DNA of 64,000 bases from Actinomycetes bacterium. GTDB lineage: Bacteria > Actinomycetota > Acidimicrobiia > Acidimicrobiales > Microtrichaceae. Below the pieces are notes generated by a model that saw only the letters and a program-made list of their open reading frames with translations, was not told where the DNA came from and ran no database searches. A program made the position numbers and the translations under genes. Below are positions 31,196 to 39,619 of this stretch, piece after piece; positions within the stretch are counted from its first letter, which is position 1; every line of letters starts with the position of its first letter. The stretch is taken from contig JAAEPF010000017.1 of NCBI GenBank assembly GCA_024222295.1, positions 310,001 to 374,000 of the forward strand, given 5' to 3'.

Positions 31196-34100
31196 ATGAG
31201 TGACGACCTGCACGTGCCGGAGCATCCGGTCCGTGTCGTGACTGCGACGAGTCTGTATGACGGCCACGACGCGGCCATCAACATCATGCGCCGCATCCTG
31301 CAGTCCCAGGGCGCGGAGGTGATCCACCTCGGGCACAACCGCAGCGTCGAGGACGTGGTCAGGGCGGCCGTGCAGGAAGACGCCAACGCGGTTGCGGTTT
31401 CGTCCTACCAGGGCGGGCACACCGAGTACTTCACCTACCTCGTGAAACGCCTGGCCGAAGAAGGTTCCTCGGGCGTCAGGGTCTACGGCGGGGGCGGTGG
31501 GGTGATCGTGCCGCAGGAGATCGATCAACTCGCCGGCCACGACGTGCGGATCTTCTCACCCGAGGACGGAGCACGGATGGGCCTCGCCCCGATGGTCAAC
31601 ACGATCATCTCCGAGTCCGACGCCGCTCCGGCCACCGACATCGATCTTGACGCCTTGTTGGGCGGATCCGACCGCGCACTCGCTGCAGCGCTCACCGCGG
31701 TCGAGAACGGAGCGGAGCTGCCGGCCTCGCTGGTCGAAGCAGCTGCCGCTCGGCAGGTCCCGGTGCTCGGCATCACGGGCACCGGTGGCTCCGGCAAGTC
31801 GTCGCTCACCGACGAGCTCCTGTACCGCCTGCGCATCGACCAGCAGGACAAGGTGCGCGTCGCTGTACTGGCGGTCGACCCCAACCGGCGGCGCTCCGGA
31901 GGCGCCCTTCTGGGCGACCGGATCCGGATGAACGCGATCGACTCGCCACAGATGTTCTTCCGCTCGGTCGGCACTCGTTCCGCCGCCACGGAAGTGCCAC
32001 CCTGCGTTCCCGACATGGTCACCGTGTTCAGGGCCGCTGGTGCCGACCTCGTGATCGTCGAGACTCCCGGCATCGGGCAGGGCGACGCCGCGATCGTCGA
32101 GCTCGCGGACGTGTCCATGTACGTGATGACTCCCGAGTTCGGGGCGGCGTCGCAGCTCGAGAAGATCGACATGCTCGACTTCGCGGATGTGGTGGCGATC
32201 AACAAGTTCGAGCGGCGCGGTGCCGAGGACGCACTGCGCGACGTCCGTCGCCAGCTCGCCCGCAATCGTGAGCAGTTCGGAGACGACGACCGGATGCCGG
32301 TGTTCGGCACGATCGCAGCCCGCTTCAACGACGACGGTGTGACGGCGCTCTACCAGCACCTGCGTTCGGAACTGGCGGTACACGGCCTCGTGGTCGACGA
32401 CGGAATGCTCGAGGCTGTCGCAGGTCACACACCCAGCAATGTGTCGGTGCTCGTGCCGGGCGACAGGGTGCGCTACCTCGCCGAGGTCGCCGAGACGGTG
32501 CGGGGATACCACGCCGACACCGCCGAGCAGGTCGGGGCGGTACGCAAGGTGGCTCAGCTCGAGGGTGCGATCGCGGAACTGGAGCACGCGGACCTCGACA
32601 CGAGCGACCTGGAGTCTCGTCTCGAGGTGCGCCGCGCCGAGGTGAACCCCTCGAGCACAGCCTTGCTCGAGAAGTTCGCAGCCGACCGCGACCGGCTGGC
32701 AGGCGACGATCGGCCTTCGCGCGAGTCGCTGGCAGGCACGCTGGTGCCGCGACTCGCCATGCCGCACTTCGACGATCCGGCCGAGCTTCTCGGCTGGTTG
32801 CGGCGCGAGAACCTGCCCGGACACTTCCCGTTCACCGGCGGTGTGTTCGAGATGCGCCGCGACGAAGAGGAGCCCACCCGTATGTTCGCGGGCGAGGGTG
32901 GCCCGGAGCGCACCAACACGCGCTTTCACCTGCTGGCCGATGACCAGCCTTCCAGCCGACTGTCCACGGCCTTCGACAGCGTCACCCTCTATGGGGCGGA
33001 CCCGGCGTCGAGGCCCGACATCTACGGCAAGATCGGCACGTCCGGCGTATCGGTGGCGACGCTCGACGACATGAAGGCGCTGTACGCGGGCTTCGACCTG
33101 ATCGACCCCACGACCTCTGTGTCTATGACGATCAACGGGCCGGCGCCGGCGATCCTCGCCATGTACCTCAACACTGCGATCGACCAGCATCCCGAGCTCG
33201 ATCCGGCGGAGGTCCTCACCAAGGTGCGCGGCACGGTGCAGGCCGACATCCTCAAGGAGGACCAGGGTCAGAACACCTGCGTGCTCTCCACCGAGTTCGC
33301 GCTGCGGATGATGGCTGACATCCAGGAGTGGTTCGTGGACAGGAAGGTCCGCAACTTCTACTCGGTGTCGATCTCCGGCTATCACATCGCCGAAGCGGGC
33401 GCGAACCCGATCACCCAGATCGCGTTCACCCTCGCCAACGGCTTCACCTATGTGGAGGCGTACCTGTCCCGCGGCATGTCGATCGACGACTTCGCTCCCA
33501 ACCTGTCGTTCTTCTTCTCCAACGGGATGGACCCCGAGTACACCGTGCTCGGCCGGGTGGCCAGGCGCATCTGGGCAGTCGCGATGCGTGAGCGTTTCGG
33601 CGCCGGCGAGCGCAGCCAGAAGCTCAAGTACCACGTCCAGACCTCGGGGCGGTCACTGCACGCCCAGGAGATGGCGTTCAACGACATACGCACCACGCTT
33701 CAGGCCCTGTGTGCGATCTACGACAACGCCAACAGCCTGCACACGAACGCCTACGACGAGGCGGTCACCACGCCTACCGACGAGTCGGTGCGTCGGGCAA
33801 TGGCCATCCAGCTCATCATCAACCGCGAGTGGGGCCTGGGCGGCAACGACAATCCCAACCAGGGATCCTTCGTCGTGGAGGAGCTCACCGACCTGGTCGA
33901 GGAGGCCGTGTTGGCCGAACTGGAGCGCATCAGCGCCCGGGGCGGTGTGCTCGGCGCCATGGAGACCGGGTACCAGCGCGGCAAGATCCAAGACGAGTCG
34001 ATGCTCTACGAGCACCGCAAGCACGACGGCTCATTGCCGATCATCGGGGTCAACACGTTCCGCCCACCTGACTGGGAAGACGCCGTGCGCGGCGAGATGG

Positions 34101-34330
34101 AGTTGCGTCGCTCCGACGAGCAGGAGAAACAGGAGCGCATCGAGCACATCGAGAGCTTCCGCGCAGCGCATGCGGCTGGCCGCGAACCAGCCCTGGCCGA
34201 CCTGCGCGCGGCGGCCCTTTCAGGGGCTAACACGTTCTCCTCGCTGATGGAGTCGGTGCGTCACTGCACCCTCGGCGAGATCACCGAAACGCTGTTCGAC
34301 GTCGGTGGCAGGTACAGGCGCAACCACTGA
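31196..34330 (+). CDS. icmF: fused isobutyryl-CoA mutase
   Basis: A 1044-residue three-part protein. Residues 10-140 are the cobalamin-binding domain with YDGHDAAIN (His24 the expected lower axial ligand). Residues about 190-420 are the MeaI-type GTPase chaperone (GTGGSGKSS, ETPGIGQGD, NKFERRG). From about 470 to the end is the acyl-CoA mutase barrel (IYGKIGTSGVSVATLDD, HIAEAGANPITQIAFTLANG). This order and length are those of IcmF, which interconverts isobutyryl-CoA and n-butyryl-CoA with adenosylcobalamin and a built-in repair GTPase. It feeds valine or branched-chain carbon into fatty acid oxidation. GAGGGG precedes ATG 31196. Confidence 0.93.
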   Translation: MSDDLHVPEHPVRVVTATSLYDGHDAAINIMRRILQSQGAEVIHLGHNRSVEDVVRAAVQEDANAVAVSSYQGGHTEYFTYLVKRLAEEGSSGVRVYGGGGGVIVPQEIDQLAGHDVRIFSPEDGARMGLAPMVNTIISESDAAPATDIDLDALLGGSDRALAAALTAVENGAELPASLVEAAAARQVPVLGITGTGGSGKSSLTDELLYRLRIDQQDKVRVAVLAVDPNRRRSGGALLGDRIRMNAIDSPQMFFRSVGTRSAATEVPPCVPDMVTVFRAAGADLVIVETPGIGQGDAAIVELADVSMYVMTPEFGAASQLEKIDMLDFADVVAINKFERRGAEDALRDVRRQLARNREQFGDDDRMPVFGTIAARFNDDGVTALYQHLRSELAVHGLVVDDGMLEAVAGHTPSNVSVLVPGDRVRYLAEVAETVRGYHADTAEQVGAVRKVAQLEGAIAELEHADLDTSDLESRLEVRRAEVNPSSTALLEKFAADRDRLAGDDRPSRESLAGTLVPRLAMPHFDDPAELLGWLRRENLPGHFPFTGGVFEMRRDEEEPTRMFAGEGGPERTNTRFHLLADDQPSSRLSTAFDSVTLYGADPASRPDIYGKIGTSGVSVATLDDMKALYAGFDLIDPTTSVSMTINGPAPAILAMYLNTAIDQHPELDPAEVLTKVRGTVQADILKEDQGQNTCVLSTEFALRMMADIQEWFVDRKVRNFYSVSISGYHIAEAGANPITQIAFTLANGFTYVEAYLSRGMSIDDFAPNLSFFFSNGMDPEYTVLGRVARRIWAVAMRERFGAGERSQKLKYHVQTSGRSLHAQEMAFNDIRTTLQALCAIYDNANSLHTNAYDEAVTTPTDESVRRAMAIQLIINREWGLGGNDNPNQGSFVVEELTDLVEEAVLAELERISARGGVLGAMETGYQRGKIQDESMLYEHRKHDGSLPIIGVNTFRPPDWEDAVRGEMELRRSDEQEKQERIEHIESFRAAHAAGREPALADLRAAALSGANTFSSLMESVRHCTLGEITETLFDVGGRYRRNH

Positions 34331-34336
34331 CGCCAG

Positions 34337-34726
34337 TCAGTTGCCGTCGGAGATCCTGGGTTCGATCCCGGCGGCGGCCTCAGCCAACTCGAGCTCGCGT
34401 CGCCGCCACGGCAACACGCCGTCGATCTCGGCGTCGAGGGACAGACTGAGCAGGGTGCGTACCAGCACCAGGATGCCAAGGATCACGACGCTCTCGATCG
34501 ACGTCTCGACCGCAACGGTCTTCACGATGTCGGCAGCGACGAGGATCTCGAGGCCGAGCAGGAGCGAGTGGCCGAAGTCGCGGCGGATCTCCTTGTACAG
34601 GCTGCGCCCGGTCTCGCGCCGCACGACCGACCGCACGAGTGCGGCCAGGCCACCGAGCACGAGCACGGCTACGCCGACGACCTCGAATCCCTTGGCGATG
34701 TTCTCCATCACCTCTTCGAAGCTCAC
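34337..34726 (-). CDS. DUF1622 family membrane protein
   Basis: A 129-residue protein with three hydrophobic segments (GVAVLVLGGLAALV, SLLLGLEILVAADIV, VVILGILVLVRTLLS). The signature RRDFGHSLLLGLEILVAADIVKT is typical of DUF1622, a small inner membrane protein family of unknown function. GTG 34726 is preceded by TAGCGT at seven bases, so it is probably leaderless. It diverges from the patatin gene, with 68 bases between starts, and converges on icmF. Confidence 0.85.
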   Translation of the reverse strand: MSFEEVMENIAKGFEVVGVAVLVLGGLAALVRSVVRRETGRSLYKEIRRDFGHSLLLGLEILVAADIVKTVAVETSIESVVILGILVLVRTLLSLSLDAEIDGVLPWRRRELELAEAAAGIEPRISDGN

Positions 34727-34733
34727 GACCGCA

Positions 34734-34739
34734 ACGCTA
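34734..34739 (-). promoter_or_regulatory. predicted -10 element, DUF1622 gene
   Basis: TAGCGT on the minus strand, seven bases before GTG 34726. Confidence 0.55.
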
Positions 34740-34782
34740 CGGCGGTGGGGTGTCCGCGCCGCGCATATCCGGTCACAGGCCG

Positions 34783-34788
34783 TATCGT
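34783..34788 (+). promoter_or_regulatory. predicted -10 element, patatin gene
   Basis: TATCGT followed by six bases and ATG 34795; leaderless pattern. Confidence 0.5.
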
Positions 34789-34794
34789 CGCACC

Positions 34795-35883
34795 ATGGCA
34801 TCGGTCGAAGACGGCGACTCACAGATCGTCAGTGACGAGAGTCAACCGGTTCGCGTGGCCCTGGTGCTCGGCAGCGGCGGCGCACGCGGCTACGCCCACA
34901 TAGGCGTCGTGCAGGTTCTGGAGGAGTTGGGCGCCGAGATCGTGGCAGTAGCCGGGTCCTCCATGGGTGCCTGCGTCGGCGGTATGTACTGCGCCGGCAA
35001 GCTCGACGAGTTCACTGAGTGGGCGGTCGGCCTCGGCCAGTTCGAGGTGCTCCGGCTCATGGACGTTTCACTGTCGGCCAAGGGTGCGATCAGGGGCGAG
35101 AAGATCTTCAAGGTGGTCGGCGACCTGATCGGCGACGTCGAGATCCAGGACCTCCCCATTCCCTACACCGCGGTGGCGGTCGATCTGCTCGCTCACCGCG
35201 AGGTGTGGTTCCAGCGCGGGCCGCTCGAGGTCGCGATCCGGGCCTCCACGGCGATCCCCAGCTTCGTGCAGCCAGTCAGCCTCGATGGCCGGGTGCTGGT
35301 CGACGGCGGGCTGCTAGACCCGGTACCCGTCGCACCGTTGGCCGCGGCGCACGCCGACCTGATCGTGGCGGTCAGCCTCGACGGTCGTGGACCAGCGCCG
35401 GACCGACCCGTTGCCGTCGACGCGGGCGAGTCGAGTCCGGAGGAACTGAGCACCCGCATGCGTGGCTCGGCCGCCAAGTGGTTCGACAGCGACCTGCTGG
35501 CATCGGTGCGCAAGCGCCTGCCGGATGAGCTGGAGGACTCGGTGCGATCACGGCTCGACACCGACAAGCCGACGCGCCCCTCGAGGCAATCTAGGGCGTC
35601 GCGGCACGACTCGATGGGGTCGGTCGAGGTGATGCAGCTCTCGTTCGAGGCAATGCAGGCTGCTGTCGCCCGCACGCGGCTGGCTGCCTATCCGCCCGAC
35701 GTGATGATCTCGGTACCCCGCAACGCTGCGCGCACCCTCGACATGCACAAGGCTCCCGAGATGATCGAGCTGGGTCGAGCACTGGCCGAGGAGGCCTTCG
35801 CGGGCACTCTCGAGCAGCTACCGTCACCGCCCGAAGCGATGGACACGACCGCGTCGGCCAAGGCCGACGGCACCGCCGACTGA
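34795..35883 (+). CDS. patatin-like phospholipase family protein
   Basis: A 362-residue esterase/phospholipase of the bacterial RssA/YchK type. The oxyanion hole GSGGARG is near residues 25-31, the nucleophile in GSSMG (GxSxG) near 61-65 and the catalytic Asp in VDGGLLDPVP, giving the Ser-Asp dyad. The C-terminal 120 residues are charged and helical, with a Ser/Arg-rich linker, and are not part of the patatin fold. It probably hydrolyses acyl esters of membrane or storage lipids. The start is fixed by the leaderless hexamer. Confidence 0.88.
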   Translation: MASVEDGDSQIVSDESQPVRVALVLGSGGARGYAHIGVVQVLEELGAEIVAVAGSSMGACVGGMYCAGKLDEFTEWAVGLGQFEVLRLMDVSLSAKGAIRGEKIFKVVGDLIGDVEIQDLPIPYTAVAVDLLAHREVWFQRGPLEVAIRASTAIPSFVQPVSLDGRVLVDGGLLDPVPVAPLAAAHADLIVAVSLDGRGPAPDRPVAVDAGESSPEELSTRMRGSAAKWFDSDLLASVRKRLPDELEDSVRSRLDTDKPTRPSRQSRASRHDSMGSVEVMQLSFEAMQAAVARTRLAAYPPDVMISVPRNAARTLDMHKAPEMIELGRALAEEAFAGTLEQLPSPPEAMDTTASAKADGTAD

Positions 35884-35925
35884 TCCAGGCCGACACTCCT
35901 GGGCCGACTGATTGAGGGAGAACCG

Positions 35926-37158
35926 ATGACCACGATCACCGCCGAGGTGGACCCTGGCGAGGTCGGACTCGACAAGGGCCGCCTCGAGAGGCTCGACGCA
36001 CACTTCCAGCGGTTCGTCGACGACGGACGGCTTCCAGGATGGCTGATGGCGGTGTCGCGGGGAGGGCGGGTCGCACACCTGTCGGCGTACGGGCACCGCG
36101 ACCGCGAGGAAGGCCTGCCGATCGAGGCCGACACGATCTTCCGCATCTATTCGATGTCGAAGCCGATCACCTCCGTGGCGGCGATGATGCTGTACGAGGA
36201 GGGGCGCTTCGAGCTGAAGGACCAGGTGAAGTGGTACCTGCCAGAGTTCGGCGACACCCGGGCGTACCGCAGTGGTCCGAGCACCAAGGTGGTGACCGAG
36301 CCGGTCACCGAGCCGATGCGCATCTGGCACCTGCTCACCCACACCGCCGGGCTCACCTACGGCTTCCACTACATCCACCCGGTTGACGAGCTGTACCGCA
36401 AGGCCGGCTACGAGTTCGCTGCACCCAAGGGGGTCACGCTCGCCGAGGCCACGGAGAAGTTCGCATCGTTCCCGCTGCTGTTCCAGCCGGGCACCGCATG
36501 GAACTACTCGGTTGCCACCGACGTCCTCGGCCGCCTCGTCGAGGTGGTTTCGGGCATGCCGTTCGCCGACTTCGTGCAGACCCGCATCCTGGATCCGCTG
36601 GGCATGGACGAGACCGGCTTCTCCCTCGACGGGGAGGACCGCGATCGACTGGCCCAGTTGTACGTGCCGGCACCCGACAGGCAGTGCAGCCCGGCCGGGG
36701 CGTTCGGTCCGGTGCCACGCAACCCACCCGCATTCCCATCGGGAGGCGGAGGCCTCGTGAGTACCGCCGGCGACTACCACCGTTTCTGCCGGATGTTGCT
36801 GGGCCGGGGAGAGCTCGACGGCAACAGGCTGCTCGGCCCCCGGACCCTCGACTACATGGCGCGCAACCACCTGCCCGGCGGGGTCGACCTCGAGGCGTAC
36901 GGTCAGTCGACGTTCGCGGAGACGAGCTTCGACGGAGTCGGGTTCGGCCTCGGCTTCTCGGTGGTCGAAGACCCGGCTGCGGTGAAGGTGGTCGGTAACG
37001 CCCGTGAGTACGGATGGGGTGGCGCTGCCAGCACTGCATTCTGGGTGGATCCCGAGGACGACATGATCGTGCTGTTCATGACCCAGCTGTTGCCCTCGAG
37101 CACGTATGCCATTCGCCCCCAGCTGCGTCAGCTGGTTCAGCAGGCTGTCATCACCTGA
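35926..37158 (+). CDS. serine hydrolase, class C beta-lactamase fold (esterase-like)
   Basis: A 410-residue protein of the beta-lactamase/EstB/PBP4* family. SMSK (SxxK, nucleophile Ser near residue 78) and YSVATD (Tyr of the YxN motif) are visible, and YGWGG stands where HxG is usual. There is no signal peptide, arguing for a cytoplasmic esterase or transesterase (LovD/EstB-like) rather than a true lactamase. GGGAG precedes ATG 35926. It lies 42 bases after the patatin gene, so the two esterases may share a transcript. Confidence 0.87.
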   Translation: MTTITAEVDPGEVGLDKGRLERLDAHFQRFVDDGRLPGWLMAVSRGGRVAHLSAYGHRDREEGLPIEADTIFRIYSMSKPITSVAAMMLYEEGRFELKDQVKWYLPEFGDTRAYRSGPSTKVVTEPVTEPMRIWHLLTHTAGLTYGFHYIHPVDELYRKAGYEFAAPKGVTLAEATEKFASFPLLFQPGTAWNYSVATDVLGRLVEVVSGMPFADFVQTRILDPLGMDETGFSLDGEDRDRLAQLYVPAPDRQCSPAGAFGPVPRNPPAFPSGGGGLVSTAGDYHRFCRMLLGRGELDGNRLLGPRTLDYMARNHLPGGVDLEAYGQSTFAETSFDGVGFGLGFSVVEDPAAVKVVGNAREYGWGGAASTAFWVDPEDDMIVLFMTQLLPSSTYAIRPQLRQLVQQAVIT

Positions 37159-37236
37159 ATCAAGGCGTGTCGACGCGGTCCCGCGCCGTCGGCCGCCGCG
37201 TGTGCACGAGCGGGGTGAGTCACCACGCACGCCACT

Positions 37237-37269
37237 CTGGAGTCAGGCTGGTGTGCTCGCTGACTCCAG
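37237..37269. terminator. inverted repeat between convergent genes
   Basis: CTGGAGTCA (37237-37245) and TGACTCCAG (37261-37269) are perfectly complementary, with a 15-base loop. The position, 80 bases after the plus-strand stop and in a convergent intergenic region of 285 bases, fits a transcription terminator. There is no T-tract. Confidence 0.35.
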
Positions 37270-37327
37270 TTCCCTTCTCGAGTCGCTCCGCGTCGGTGTG
37301 ACGCTCAGCTCCTCGGGGAATGAGGAT

Positions 37328-37393
37328 GAGTGGCTCGGCACAGGGCGGCCGGGTGAGGCCGAGTGGCTCGGCACAGGGCGGCCGGGTGAGGCC
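37328..37393. repeat. 33-bp perfect tandem repeat, two copies
   Basis: 37328-37360 and 37361-37393 are identical and a further GAGTG follows. The unit begins GAGTGGCTCGGCACAGGG. It lies in the convergent gap downstream of the serine hydrolase and Rieske genes; no credible protein reads through it. Confidence 0.95.
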
Positions 37394-37443
37394 GAGTGAC
37401 GCTGGCGGCGACTGGGCGCGGGTGCGGGCGCGGGTCGTTGGGG

Positions 37444-38658
37444 TCAGTAGTCCTCGACGAAGCGGTCGAGGGCGTCGGACACGGCCAGGCCTTCGGGTAC
37501 GTCGGCCTCGCCGATGGCCAGGTCGACCGAGCGGTGGAAGTGGTGGATCAGGCGCTCGTGCCAGCCGATCTGGAACGGCCGGGCCCCGGGCGACGACACC
37601 GACTCCTGGATCGGACCCATGTTGGCGGTGTCCTGGGCCATGACGGTCTCGAACAGCTGCATGCGCATGGCGTGCTCGTCGGGCACGTCGTCGCCGGCCC
37701 ACTCGGGGGCGTACCAGCGCAGCTCGAGCTCGGTCTTGTCGAGCCCGCGTGGCCACATGCACAGCCAGGTGAAGGCGCCGGTGTCCATCGGCACCACGAG
37801 GTTGGGGAAGACGGCGAACGAGGTGGAGGTCTGCCGCCACAGCTCCGGCACCCGCGGATTGTCGTTCTCCTCCGACACCATCGGCATGTCGCGCAGCTCT
37901 TCCTTCTTCTCCACATTGAGGCGGCCATGGCCGTTGGGGAGCATCGCGAAGGTGACCGACTGGTCGTTGTAGAGCAGTGCTGCGTTGTCCGGATGGATGG
38001 TGCGTATGTGGTACACCTCGGAGAACGCGTCGACCATGAGCTTCCAGTTGCAGTTGAGTTCGTAGGTCTGCGTGCCGACGAGCCGCTGGTTGGGTCCGTC
38101 GATCTCCACCATCTGCTCCGCCAGCGGGCCGAGGAAGTCGAGCAGCGGCTCGGCGTTCTCGTCCTCGTTGAGGAAGATGAACCCCTCCCATGTCTCGCAG
38201 CGCACGGGGACGAGGCCGAGTTCTTCTCGGTTGATGTCCGTGAAGCTGCGCTCGTCGGGCACGGCCTTGAGTTCGCCGTCGGTGCCGTATGACCACGAGT
38301 GGTACTGGCAGGTGAGCCGCTTCGCGGTTCCGCACTCGTCGCGGGTCACGGGTGCTCCGCGGTGCCGGCATGCGTTGTAGAAGGCACGTACCTGCCCGTC
38401 CTCACCTCGCACGATCACGATCGGTGCCCCGGTGTGGGTGAACAGCCGGTAGGAGCCCGGATCGGGTAGTTCCGACTCGTGACCGGCGAACACCCAGGTG
38501 CGCCCGAACACGCGCTCCATCTCGAGGTCGTACATGGCCTGCTCGGTGTAGCGGCCGGTCGGGATCGTCGGGATCGGAATCGCCTCGTCGAGCGGCGACG
38601 TACGAGCCTTCTCGACCTCCATCTGCTCTCGGATCCTGGTCTCGAGTGCTGCGTCCAT
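37444..38658 (-). CDS. Rieske non-haem iron oxygenase, alpha subunit
   Basis: A 404-residue aromatic-ring-hydroxylating-type oxygenase. The Rieske 2Fe-2S ligands are in CRHRGAP and, after 17 residues, CQYHSW. The mononuclear iron site is in DAFSEVYHIRTIH (Glu/Asp-x2-His-x4-His). It would add oxygen to an aromatic or quaternary-amine substrate with electrons from a reductase that is not encoded nearby. Its ATG shares one base with the upstream stop (TGATG at 38656-38660), so it is coupled to the upstream gene. The substrate is unknown. Confidence 0.9.
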   Translation of the reverse strand: MDAALETRIREQMEVEKARTSPLDEAIPIPTIPTGRYTEQAMYDLEMERVFGRTWVFAGHESELPDPGSYRLFTHTGAPIVIVRGEDGQVRAFYNACRHRGAPVTRDECGTAKRLTCQYHSWSYGTDGELKAVPDERSFTDINREELGLVPVRCETWEGFIFLNEDENAEPLLDFLGPLAEQMVEIDGPNQRLVGTQTYELNCNWKLMVDAFSEVYHIRTIHPDNAALLYNDQSVTFAMLPNGHGRLNVEKKEELRDMPMVSEENDNPRVPELWRQTSTSFAVFPNLVVPMDTGAFTWLCMWPRGLDKTELELRWYAPEWAGDDVPDEHAMRMQLFETVMAQDTANMGPIQESVSSPGARPFQIGWHERLIHHFHRSVDLAIGEADVPEGLAVSDALDRFVEDY

Positions 38659-39581
38659 CAGGTTCTCCCTCTTTGCGAGTTGTGGTCGTTGGGCCGAAGG
38701 CGGTCGAGATTCTCCCACGGCGCCATGGTCAGGCTGATCTCGTCCTCGAAGACCAGTACGTGCACCGGCTCAGGTTCCAGGAGCTCGGCCCACGGTGTGT
38801 TGTCCTCGAGTTCGTAGCACTCCGGCTCCACCCGCCGCTTGCGCGGGTCGTGCATGCCGGCGTCGTACCAGGTGCGGTCACACATGCCGTTGCACCAGTA
38901 GATGAAGTCGTTGGCGGCGGCCCATTCGGCGTGCGGGCTGACCCGCGGGGCGAGGCGGTCGAGGTCGTCGCCCTCGGGCATCTCGATCGTGCAGCGCAGC
39001 GCCTCGGGGTCGTCGCCCACCTGGGTCACGATCTGGCTGCCGGTGCGTGCGTGCTGGACCGTGCTCTTCGGGGTGATGATGTCGACTGGGTCCATGGACA
39101 GCTCGGAGGACCGGGCATCGAACACGAGGTAGCGCGGGATGCCGGCGCTGTCGGCCACGAAGACCGACCATTCGGCGCGCAACCCGGTGGCGATGCCTCC
39201 GACCTCGTAGTAGTTGCAGGTGATGAGGTACTCGGGCTCGTCGCCGTCGAGGCATCTGATCCGAGTGGGTGGCATGTCCGGTGGCAGCGAGAGCGCGTCC
39301 GGCAGGTCGGCCACCCGGTCGGCCTTGACCTTCCACACCACGTAGACCGACGGCGGCTCGGCCTTGACGATGAACTCCATCAGCGGCTGTTGCCTGCCGA
39401 GGGCGATCAGGATCGCTTCCCGAAACGCCATGCCGGAGTAGAGGAACCGCTTGACCGCCTTGCGGCCGCGCAGGCCGTCCTCGGTGAGCGGCTTGTACAG
39501 CGCGCTGAAGCGGTTGGCCGAGGTTCTCACAGATTCGTTCGTCGCTCCGGTGGACACTGGCTCAGATCCTCTGGTAAACAC
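38658..39581 (-). CDS. hypothetical protein, possible acetoacetate-decarboxylase fold
   Basis: A 307-residue soluble protein coupled by TGATG to the Rieske gene. The core (FIVKAEPPSVYVVWKV, then YLITCNYYEVGGIATGLRAEW, then PRYLVFDARSSELSMDP) loosely resembles acetoacetate decarboxylase-like proteins. The resemblance is by eye and weak, and I see no certain catalytic Lys. The C-terminal third has a Cys/Trp-rich stretch (FIYWCNGMCDRTWYD). GTG 39581 is chosen because TAGGTT lies eight bases upstream; GTG 39557 with AGAGGA upstream is the alternative. It diverges from the 571-residue carotenoid oxygenase gene. Confidence 0.65.
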   Translation of the reverse strand: MFTRGSEPVSTGATNESVRTSANRFSALYKPLTEDGLRGRKAVKRFLYSGMAFREAILIALGRQQPLMEFIVKAEPPSVYVVWKVKADRVADLPDALSLPPDMPPTRIRCLDGDEPEYLITCNYYEVGGIATGLRAEWSVFVADSAGIPRYLVFDARSSELSMDPVDIITPKSTVQHARTGSQIVTQVGDDPEALRCTIEMPEGDDLDRLAPRVSPHAEWAAANDFIYWCNGMCDRTWYDAGMHDPRKRRVEPECYELEDNTPWAELLEPEPVHVLVFEDEISLTMAPWENLDRLRPNDHNSQRGRT

Positions 39582-39589
39582 CGTTAACC
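39573..39589. promoter_or_regulatory. possible operator over the divergent start
   Basis: GGTAAACACCGTTAACC is an imperfect palindrome (six of eight positions per arm). It spans the predicted +1/GTG of the minus-strand gene and lies 31-47 bases before ATG 39620 on the other strand, so one repressor could control both. The motif is AT-rich for this genome. Confidence 0.35.
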
Positions 39590-39595
39590 AACCTA
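39590..39595 (-). promoter_or_regulatory. predicted -10 element, Rieske operon
   Basis: TAGGTT on the minus strand, eight bases before GTG 39581. Confidence 0.35.
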
Positions 39596-39619
39596 GTCGA
39601 AACCATTTGGGGGATAACC

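Noticed and set aside
31556-33634. 692-codon open frame antisense to icmF
   Set aside because: It mirrors the codons of a certain gene in a G+C-rich genome; the product is His/Arg/Val-rich with no domain.
37220-38371. Minus-strand frame through the 33-bp repeat into the Rieske gene
   Set aside because: Different frame from the Rieske enzyme, Arg-rich, and its repeat part is an artefact of the tandem unit.
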